From contig NZ_CP061336.1 in assembly GCF_005473905.2 (NCBI RefSeq), forward strand, positions 2,844,501 through 2,908,500: a stretch of 64,000 bases of DNA, read 5' to 3'. Of this stretch, positions 58,390 through 64,000 are shown in pieces (the first letter of the stretch is position 1; each line of letters opens with the position of its first letter). A model generated the notes under the pieces. It did no database searches. It had not been told where the DNA came from and saw only the letters and a list, made by a program, of their open reading frames with translations. Origin of the DNA: Ruminiclostridium herbifermentans (GTDB taxonomy: Bacteria > Bacillota > Clostridia > Acetivibrionales > DSM-1351). A program made the position numbers and the translations under genes.

Positions 58390-58918
58390 ATTTGCGAGTC
58401 AAGTATAAAACCACCTTCGACCATTACCACAAACTATACTATGATTCCCTCTGGAAGATTGTGATACCCATTATATCCATCCGCATGAAGATATCCGCGG
58501 AAACCTTTGAGGAATTCTGCAGGATGCTTGGCTCGTCTATCTGGTTGGTATTCATATAACACAATAGGATGCTGTTCTTCACCACTTGTCCTATACATCC
58601 ACATATAACTCTTATAAATGCCGCTTCATTAAAGTCTACAGGTACAATAACTGTAAAGCCGTTAATTTCTACTTGTATTTCAGTATCTGTTGCTAAGGAT
58701 GTCACTTCTGCCCATTTAGTTTCAACCTTTGTTTTTCTATTCCGACGAGAATTTTGCTCAGAAAGAAGACCAGCTTTCTTTAACCTACTAATCTTATCTG
58801 ACATTGTAGAAAGATTAATATTATTCTCTGCACACCACGCTTTCAGTGTTTGACCACTCATGCGTTGCTGTTCATATAATTTAATCCATTCCTCATTAGT
58901 TCGTTTAACTGAGCCCAT
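58390..58918 (-). pseudogene. Decayed IS66 element: TnpA start joined to internal TnpC
   Basis: The frame begins as IS66 TnpA (MGSVKRTNEEWIKLYEQQRM, LKAWCAENNINLSTMSDKIS) for about 100 residues. It then continues out of frame into TnpC: another frame reads YRTSGEEQHPIVLYEYQPDR and FLKGFRGYLHADGYNGYHNL before a stop. TnpB and most of TnpC are missing, so one deletion joined the two. The element cannot move on its own. Confidence 0.85.
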
Positions 58919-58960
58919 ATACTCATACCCCCTTGGGCTCAGTTTATCATCCCAATACTA

Positions 58961-59500
58961 TCATGTGTAGGTGTCAATTGGTTTGACGCTTACTACAATT
59001 TCATCTTTACCCGTCCCCTGAGTTGGCAATACAGGTCCTATAAAACCATTAGTGCTGCCGTTTCCAGTATTCCCACTATTTTTATTAGGTCTTATACTCG
59101 GATTGCTAGTAACTCTATTTGATGGCTTTTTATAAGGAAGTGTAGTAGTTGATATATTTGGAGCAGAAGCACTATTACCTGGTCTTACTGTCTGAGTAGT
59201 AAGTATTCCGTTACTGATAGTTGTATTAACGGATAATCCCTTGCTACTATCAGAAAACAAACTGTCAAAAACTTCATTATCAATTACTATTTTGTTTTCA
59301 GTACTAATATATGTACCATTTTCCCCAACCTTAATGGTCTTTTTTACACCATTTACAATTAATGTAACACTACCCTGTGGATTTTCTTTATTCTTTCCAT
59401 TCCATATAATATCCTCTTCATTAGCACCTGCAGCAAGTGCTAAATCTTTCAGATTTGCATCTACATGCCCACTCGGATCCCAATACATCACCGGAGTATT
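58961..59500 (-). pseudogene. C-terminal fragment of an Rhs-repeat protein
   Basis: The fragment opens NTPVMYWDPSGH, the end of the Rhs core (normally ...YVNNNP.MYWDPSGH). About 170 residues follow that would be the variable C-terminal region, rich in Ser, Thr, Asn and Gly (KPSNRVTSNPSIRPNKNSGN), with no toxin fold I recognise. The core was cut off at about 59500, where the recombinase-bearing element begins. The 3' end lies against the IS66 remnant, so the true C-terminus is probably lost too. Confidence 0.75.
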
Positions 59501-59528
59501 CTATTTTTAACGAGGTAACCCTCGATAT

Positions 59529-61148
59529 TTACGCAATTAACCCTACAAACCTATAGTAAATGTCAATTCTTTGCACCCGTTCGCCACGAACCTTCTCTGC
59601 GTCAAAAACTACCACCTTGTCAATCAGTTCATTGAGTATCGGCTTGGTTAATTCCTGTATATCAGTGTATTCTCGCACCAGTGCAAGGAATTTGGTTGCG
59701 TTTTCCTGCTTTTCTGCTACTTGGCTGAGGGTATCATCCAAAGCCTTTAGCCGCTCTTTTATCTGCTTTTGCTCGGTGGTAAAGTCCTTCGATAAAGCCA
59801 TAAACTGTTCATCGGAGATTTTGCCCAAGGCATTGTCCTCATACAACTTACGCAAAATGGCTTGCAGTTCAGTTTCCCTGTGTTTCAGCTTTTCTTTTTC
59901 TTTAGCTGCCGCCGATATTTGCTTTTTGAGCTTTGCTTTGCTAATGTCTGACACCATCTCCACAAAGGCGGCTTCGTTTTCTCTTGCAATAGCCGCATTT
60001 TTCCGTATGTCCTCCAAAATGATGGTATAGATGTCAAGGTAACTGATGTAATGAAAGCTGCAATATTCCTTACCCTTGCGCCGGGATTGGTTACAAGCAA
60101 AGCTGCCGCGTCCTCCTTTACCGCCGCTGTATTTGCTATTGCCGCCCCTTGCAAAAGATAGGCTTTGTCCGCAGGTGGAGCATCTGAGCAGCCCGGCAAA
60201 TATCTGATGTTCTCCTTCTTTGGTAGGACGCTTTTTTACCCGGATGATTTTTTGCGCCAGTTCAAAGGTTTCTTCATCGATTAGCGGCTCATGAGTGTTT
60301 TTGACCTCAATCCATTCATTTTCCGGCACAGCTACGACTTCTTTCGTTTTAAAGGACTTTTTGGTGTATTTATGGCTTACCATGTGCCCAAGATATACCT
60401 TGTTTTGTATGATGATTTTAATGGTCGTGGCTCCCCAATCATATGGATATTGAGGATTAAACACGTTTGCATACCGCTGGTATTCCTGTGCCACATACGC
60501 CCTTGGTGTAAGGATTTTATCCGCTCGTAGCGCCATGCTGATTTTGTAAGGGCTGTACCCCTCTACTGCCATCTGGAATATCCTTTTGACCACATGCGCC
60601 ACATTTTCATCCGGCACCAGCTTGTGCTTGTCCTGCTCGTCCTTTTTGTAGCCGTAGGGAGCGAAGGCTCCGGTATAGTCCCCGTTGAGTGCCCGCTGGC
60701 GGTAGCCGTTTTTTACTTTTCGGCTGGTGTCCCGCACAAACCACTCATTGAACAGGTTGCGCAGTTCCATGAAGTCATCTTCGCCCTTGGCAGTGTCAAT
60801 GTTTTCGCTTACTGCAATGAAACGGACATCGTGCTGCGGGAAAAACACCTGGATGCAAAGGCTGGTTTCTATCTGGTTGCGCCCTAACCGGCTTAAATCC
60901 TTCACCAGTACAATATCTATTTTCCCGTCCTCAATGTCGCTTTTCATCCGTTGGAAGTCTGGCCTGTCAAAGTTGGTACCGCTCCATCCGTCATCAATGT
61001 ACCAGTCTACCACTTCAAAGCCGTTTTCTTTAGCGTAACGGGTGAGCATACTGCGCTGGTTTTCAATACTCATGCTGTCGCCGCTTTGCTCATCGTCCCG
61101 GCTGAGCCTGCAATAGATTGCCGTTCTTGTTTGCTGCTGTTTTTTCAT
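59529..61148 (-). CDS. Large serine recombinase (TnpX/TndX-like)
   Basis: This 539-aa recombinase should excise and insert the element. The catalytic resolvase domain has AIYCRLSRDDEQSGDSMSIE (Ser nucleophile) and VKDLSRLGRNQIET. Then come a recombinase domain (APYGYKKDEQDKHKLVPDE), a zinc ribbon (LLRCSTCGQSLSFARG .. FACNQSRRKGKEYCSFHYI) and a coiled coil (about 420-480). I chose the ATG at 61148, five bases after AAGGAAGGG. The gene ends about 30 bases inside the left junction, as usual for such enzymes. Confidence 0.95.
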   Translation of the reverse strand: MKKQQQTRTAIYCRLSRDDEQSGDSMSIENQRSMLTRYAKENGFEVVDWYIDDGWSGTNFDRPDFQRMKSDIEDGKIDIVLVKDLSRLGRNQIETSLCIQVFFPQHDVRFIAVSENIDTAKGEDDFMELRNLFNEWFVRDTSRKVKNGYRQRALNGDYTGAFAPYGYKKDEQDKHKLVPDENVAHVVKRIFQMAVEGYSPYKISMALRADKILTPRAYVAQEYQRYANVFNPQYPYDWGATTIKIIIQNKVYLGHMVSHKYTKKSFKTKEVVAVPENEWIEVKNTHEPLIDEETFELAQKIIRVKKRPTKEGEHQIFAGLLRCSTCGQSLSFARGGNSKYSGGKGGRGSFACNQSRRKGKEYCSFHYISYLDIYTIILEDIRKNAAIARENEAAFVEMVSDISKAKLKKQISAAAKEKEKLKHRETELQAILRKLYEDNALGKISDEQFMALSKDFTTEQKQIKERLKALDDTLSQVAEKQENATKFLALVREYTDIQELTKPILNELIDKVVVFDAEKVRGERVQRIDIYYRFVGLIA

Positions 61149-61276
61149 AACCCTTCCTTTCCCAGCAACAAATCGGTTGGATTCATTATATAATTTTTTC
61201 CTATACATATCAACCAATTTGCGCTGCATTTACGGCTTTAGGCGGGATACGGCAACACCGTATCCCGCCTAAAAAA

Positions 61277-61519
61277 TCAGTTTTCTTTACTTTGGCTTTC
61301 CAGTTTTCTTGTAATCAGCCGCTTGAATTTGTCAATAATATTCTCTTTGCCGTTATAGCGGCTGTTTACGATATACAGGGTTTTTCCGATTTTCATTTCA
61401 CTGCGTTTGGTATCGGGTATAATCTCACCAAATTTAAGTTCTCCGCCTTTGCTGGTGAGAATCATGCACATCCGGTTCCATAAGGCTTGAAAATTATAAC
61501 GGTTTATCATCATTCTCAT
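61277..61519 (-). CDS. TnpW-family transposon protein
   Basis: The 80 residues end in KIGKTLYIVNSRYNGKENIIDKFKRLITRKLE, which matches the small TnpW family of Tn4451-like elements, of unknown role. The first 45 residues (MRMMINRYNFQALWNRMCMI) are not typical, so the true start may be the internal Met near residue 42. It lies between the relaxase and the recombinase. Confidence 0.75.
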   Translation of the reverse strand: MRMMINRYNFQALWNRMCMILTSKGGELKFGEIIPDTKRSEMKIGKTLYIVNSRYNGKENIIDKFKRLITRKLESQSKEN

Positions 61520-61534
61520 TCCATCAACCTCCCT

Positions 61535-62917
61535 TTACAGGCTTAACTCATAGTCATGGTTATGGTGTTGTTTCTTTTTCTGCTTTTTGTGGTCGCTTTT
61601 GGGTACGTATTTCTTTTTCTTTTCCCGTTCTTCCTCGGGGTTGTAAGGATTTACAATGTCGTCAACAGCTTTAGCAAGAGCCACAATATCGTCGAAGTCA
61701 ATGCCCCGACGCCTGCCCATTTGGCCTTGATTTTGAGAGGCGACATGTCCCGGTGCCGGAGCTTTTCTTCCCAATGCTCCAGTGTATTCGTCAGCTTCCA
61801 TCCAATCGTATCCGTCATCTTGTCCATATTCGTAGTCACTGTATTTGTCATCCGCTGGTGTTCCTCCCGAATGGTTTTCGACAGGAAATCCGTCTGCCTG
61901 TCGTAAACGCCCTGATAATATTTCTTCATCATCATGTTCACGTCGTCCACAGTAGGCAGGGCGGATACATGCATTGTCAACTCCTGCAATCGCTGGATGG
62001 CTGCGGTCTGACTCTCCAGCATCATGTTCCATTGGTCGGTGGGTATGGCGCTGACCAGCGGCAGGTAAGGCAGCGTGACTGTCTGTTCCGTATTTGCTGC
62101 CGATAGGCTTTCCGGCCTGTTGCGCTGTTTCAATTCCTCTAAGTTTGGCACTGAAATATCCCTCCATTTCGGCCTTTAAATACTTGGTTTCGTGGAGCTT
62201 GTTGTCCCTGCACCGTTGTCCCTCCGGGGTAGTGTAGGTGATATATTTGTGATGCGGTATCCATTTCACCTGATAGCCCATTTGCTTCATGCAGGCGATA
62301 AATTCTTCCCGTGTGCGGCTCTGTGCCATGGCCTGGTCAATGGCATTCATCAGCTTGAATTTATAGCTGCCGCCCCTTACCGCCGCCCGGTACTCACCTG
62401 CACTCATTGGCTTTTGCTGTGGCTTTTGGTAGGGCGGCAGGACTTCCAGCCCATGAGCAACACAGATTTCATCCGACAGGGTACGAAGCTGCTCCAGATT
62501 CTTTTCGTTAAACTGCAATTTCAGCCCTGTTTCACAGCTTACCGAATTGACTATGAGGTGATTATGCCAGTGATCGCGGTCGATATGGGTAGCGATTTGT
62601 ACCTCGTAGCCCTTAAAATATCTGGCAAGCTCCACGCCCATTTGATGGATTTCCTGCGGCGTGACATTGATTCCCGGCTTGAAGGACTGGAGATACTGGT
62701 AAAAGTATACGCCTTTTTCCTTCCCGTATCGCCGCTTGGTTGCCATAAATTCCTTGAAGGCAGTATCCCCGCAGCAGTTCTGCCCGGACACCAGCTTGCA
62801 CTTATGACCGTTTTCATCCTCATGCATGGTCTTTTTGTCCTGCGCCACATAGTCCATCACCTTGCGCATGGCGGTCTTGCTCTGTGTCCGTTCCCGGACT
62901 GCATAGATAATCGCCAT
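61535..62917 (-). CDS. Relaxase/mobilization nuclease (MobP type)
   Basis: This 460-aa protein begins MAIIYAVRERTQSKTAMRKV. The N-terminal 220 residues form the relaxase domain, with YVAQDKKT near the catalytic Tyr and the HUH motif HIDRDHWHNHLIVN that binds metal. It should nick oriT for transfer. The last 190 residues are of low complexity (DEEILSGRLRQADGFPVENH, a KKKKYVPKSDHKKQKKK-type tail) and overlap a second gene in another frame. I chose the ATG at 62917; AGAGG lies nine bases upstream. MobC is four bases upstream. Confidence 0.9.
   Translation of the reverse strand: MAIIYAVRERTQSKTAMRKVMDYVAQDKKTMHEDENGHKCKLVSGQNCCGDTAFKEFMATKRRYGKEKGVYFYQYLQSFKPGINVTPQEIHQMGVELARYFKGYEVQIATHIDRDHWHNHLIVNSVSCETGLKLQFNEKNLEQLRTLSDEICVAHGLEVLPPYQKPQQKPMSAGEYRAAVRGGSYKFKLMNAIDQAMAQSRTREEFIACMKQMGYQVKWIPHHKYITYTTPEGQRCRDNKLHETKYLKAEMEGYFSAKLRGIETAQQAGKPIGSKYGTDSHAALPAAGQRHTHRPMEHDAGESDRSHPAIAGVDNACIRPAYCGRREHDDEEILSGRLRQADGFPVENHSGGTPADDKYSDYEYGQDDGYDWMEADEYTGALGRKAPAPGHVASQNQGQMGRRRGIDFDDIVALAKAVDDIVNPYNPEEEREKKKKYVPKSDHKKQKKKQHHNHDYELSL
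61651..62151 (-). CDS. Small tail-anchored membrane protein, overlapping the relaxase gene
   Basis: A GTG at 62151 with GGAGGG eight bases upstream opens a 166-codon frame wholly inside the relaxase gene. The protein begins MPNLEELKQRNRPESLSAAN, has helical middle segments and ends in one hydrophobic helix (WAGVGALTSTILWLLLKLL). It looks more like a folded protein than the matching relaxase tail. Similar small membrane proteins follow relaxase genes in related elements, which I recall only loosely. I assign no function. Confidence 0.65.
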   Translation of the reverse strand: MPNLEELKQRNRPESLSAANTEQTVTLPYLPLVSAIPTDQWNMMLESQTAAIQRLQELTMHVSALPTVDDVNMMMKKYYQGVYDRQTDFLSKTIREEHQRMTNTVTTNMDKMTDTIGWKLTNTLEHWEEKLRHRDMSPLKIKAKWAGVGALTSTILWLLLKLLTTL

Positions 62918-62921
62918 GGTG

Positions 62922-63227
62922 TCAACCTCTATCCATCCGGTCATACAGGTAATCAAACACTGCGCCGAAAGAGGATTTGACTTCGGATAGGTCAAGGCAG
63001 GTAATCCTGCCCATATTACAGAGAGTGGTCAACTGGTTGAGGTTTTTGCCGATGGCTTTCAGTTCCGTAACCACCTTGTCCAGCCCGTCAACCACCACGA
63101 TATTTTTGTCCAGAGCCGATGCGGTAAGGAAGCCCGTCATACTCATGCCCGCCTGTCCCGCTTTATGCTGGATGCGATCATAATCCGGCTGGCTCATCCG
63201 CATGGCAAACATTTTTTCCTTCCTCAT
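62922..63227 (-). CDS. MobC-like relaxosome protein
   Basis: This 101-aa protein begins MRKEKMFAMRMSQPDYDRIQ and has KAGQAGMSMTGFLTASALDK and AIGKNLNQLTTLCNMG, the pattern of MobC relaxosome accessory proteins, with a ribbon-helix-helix-like start. It should bind oriT beside the relaxase. I chose the ATG at 63227, which has AAAGGAT upstream; the longer frame is inside the GC-rich non-coding region. Confidence 0.9.
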   Translation of the reverse strand: MRKEKMFAMRMSQPDYDRIQHKAGQAGMSMTGFLTASALDKNIVVVDGLDKVVTELKAIGKNLNQLTTLCNMGRITCLDLSEVKSSFGAVFDYLYDRMDRG

Positions 63228-63239
63228 ACGCTCATCCTT

Positions 63240-63400
63240 TCTTTTGCTCCCCTTTAGGGGCTGGGGGGCTTTTGGGGGTTCGGGGGTATCCCCCGACCAG
63301 TTGTTTGTATGGACGGCGGCGGAAGCCAGCCGTCTATACAAACAATATGCTGGCCTACCCTGAAAGGGTAGTTACGCGCACCCCCGACGACCGCAAAAGC
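63240..63400. other. Candidate oriT / GC-rich hairpin region
   Basis: Upstream of mobC lie a G-run cluster (GGGGCTGGGGGGCTTTTGGG from about 63255), a GGGGG/CCCCC hairpin, and a 17-bp inverted repeat: TTGTTTGTATGGACGGC at 63301-63317 and GCCGTCTATACAAACAA at 63329-63345, with a single G-T pair. CCCTGAAAGGG follows. Relaxase origins usually have such repeats next to the nick site, upstream of mobC. Confidence 0.55.
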
Positions 63401-63568
63401 TCCCCTTTGTCCACGACAGCCGGAGCGGGGATTGGCCCGCCCGTCAGGGCAGGGCCATGGCTCCAGCGCCGCTACTTAGCCGCTGATGCTCCCGTTCTCT
63501 CCAGCCCGCCTATGTGGATGCCCCCTTCAGAGATAAAATTAAAGCTCCATTCCCAAATCATTATAAAC

Positions 63569-64000
63569 TGTCAAGGAAAAATGTATAAAAAGTATTAAAT
63601 AATTATGTACAACTATTCTCCTTGCTTCATATGATCCTTTAATCTGTATGACTTTCCAGATATAGATATTACATGTGCATGGTGCAATACCCTGTCAAGT
63701 ATTGCATTGGCTACAACTGCGTCATAGAATACACCATCCCATTCGTTGAAATTCATGTTTGTTGTAAGAATGGTACTTTTTCTCTCATATCTCATATCTA
63801 TAAGCTGAAAAAACATATTAGAATCTTCTTTATCAATGGGTAAGTAGCCAAGTTCATCAATGATAAGTAGTCTGTAATGGCAGAAGTGTCTGAGTCTTAC
63901 ATCAAGTCTGTTTTCCAGTTTTGCTTTCTTTAGTTGCTGCAATAAATCATGACATTTGATAAAATATGTGCTAGTACGTTTCTTTGCTGCAGCTATTCCT
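63569..64000 (-). mobile_element. IS21-family element, right part
   Basis: The sequence drops to AT-rich after about 63540. A likely terminal repeat starts TGTCAAGGAAAAATGTA at 63569 and TGTACA follows. The istB-like gene lies directly inside it and runs off the window. Confidence 0.7.
63613..64000 (-). CDS. istB: IstB-like ATP-binding transposition helper, truncated by window edge
   Basis: The frame is open to base 64000. Read from the edge it starts GIAAAKKRTSTYFIKCHDLL and has the Walker B/sensor region LLIIDELGYLPIDKED, TILTTNMNFNEWDGVF and a C-terminal RVLHHAHVISISGKSYRLKD. It is the AAA+ helper of IS21-type transposition, which selects the target for IstA. The Walker A and the istA gene lie outside the window. 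Confidence 0.92.
   Translation of the reverse strand, partial: GIAAAKKRTSTYFIKCHDLLQQLKKAKLENRLDVRLRHFCHYRLLIIDELGYLPIDKEDSNMFFQLIDMRYERKSTILTTNMNFNEWDGVFYDAVVANAILDRVLHHAHVISISGKSYRLKDHMKQGE

Larger units (their letters stand above)
59501..63568. mobile_element. Mobilizable element of the Tn4451/TndX type, left end at ~59500
   Basis: The segment is clearly more GC-rich than its surroundings. It carries a large serine recombinase next to its left end, then tnpW-like, membrane-protein, relaxase and mobC genes and a GC-rich hairpin region, the usual content of integrative mobilizable elements of clostridia. The left junction is inside the Rhs gene. The right end is not visible because an IS21-family element starts near 63569. 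Confidence 0.8.

Noticed and set aside
60594-60887. Plus-strand frames opposite the serine recombinase
   Set aside because: These are antisense shadows in GC-rich DNA; the recombinase on the minus strand has all expected domains.
62192-62980. 262-codon plus-strand frame opposite the relaxase N-terminus
   Set aside because: It is antisense to a well-supported relaxase domain, and GC-rich DNA has few stops by chance. I saw no matching ribosome site.

Overview
The window is AT-rich chromosomal DNA of an anaerobic, probably spore-forming member of the Clostridia. Evidence: a fused 2-hydroxyacyl-CoA dehydratase-type activase, an oxygen-independent HemZ, a Spo0E-like peptide, a c-di-AMP riboswitch in front of an SH3/NlpC cell-wall hydrolase, a T-box in front of hisS-aspS, many TTG starts with strong Shine-Dalgarno sites, and the Clostridia housekeeping order priA-def-fmt-DUF116-metallopeptidase-rsmB-rlmN-prpC-prkC-rsgA-rpe-thiN. 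A Ruminiclostridium/Acetivibrio-like host is my best guess, at family level only.

Layout. 1-917: end of a sensor histidine kinase. 1-25 kb, minus strand: the large activase, aspS and hisS under a T-box, hemZ, an array of eight 100-bp repeats, an MBL-fold hydrolase, dtd, rel, apt, recJ, holA, comEC, then a secreted NlpC/P60 hydrolase behind a c-di-AMP riboswitch and a GNAT acetyltransferase. 25-34 kb, mostly plus strand: two convergent small genes (an unknown 87-aa protein and a 51-aa Spo0E-like protein), a K+-independent-type H+-pyrophosphatase, O-acetylhomoserine sulfhydrylase, an Lrp/AsnC regulator, RqcH/NFACT and a class I aminotransferase. 34-38.8 kb: a MarR-regulated heterodimeric ABC exporter operon. 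38.5-39.4 kb: a gene-poor stretch with a long, strongly structured inverted repeat. 39.4-55.6 kb, minus strand: a DUF362 protein and the housekeeping cluster thiN to an SSB-like protein. 56.2-58.3 kb: a secreted type-B carboxylesterase with a FIMAH-like N-terminal region.

58.3-64 kb is accessory DNA built by nested insertions. An Rhs-type gene was cut at its 3' end by a now decayed IS66 element and at its 5' side by a more GC-rich mobilizable element of the Tn4451/TndX kind (large serine recombinase, TnpW, overlapping membrane-protein gene, relaxase, MobC, candidate oriT). That element in turn abuts an IS21-family element whose IstB gene runs off the window.

The most unusual items are the 244-bp structured inverted repeat at 38.94-39.19 kb, a family of dispersed two-hairpin intergenic repeats of which one copy has expanded into the 100-bp array, an inverted repeat that can mask the ribosome-binding site of the Lrp gene, an overlapping His/Asp specifier in the hisS-aspS T-box, and a membrane-protein gene encoded out of frame inside the relaxase gene.
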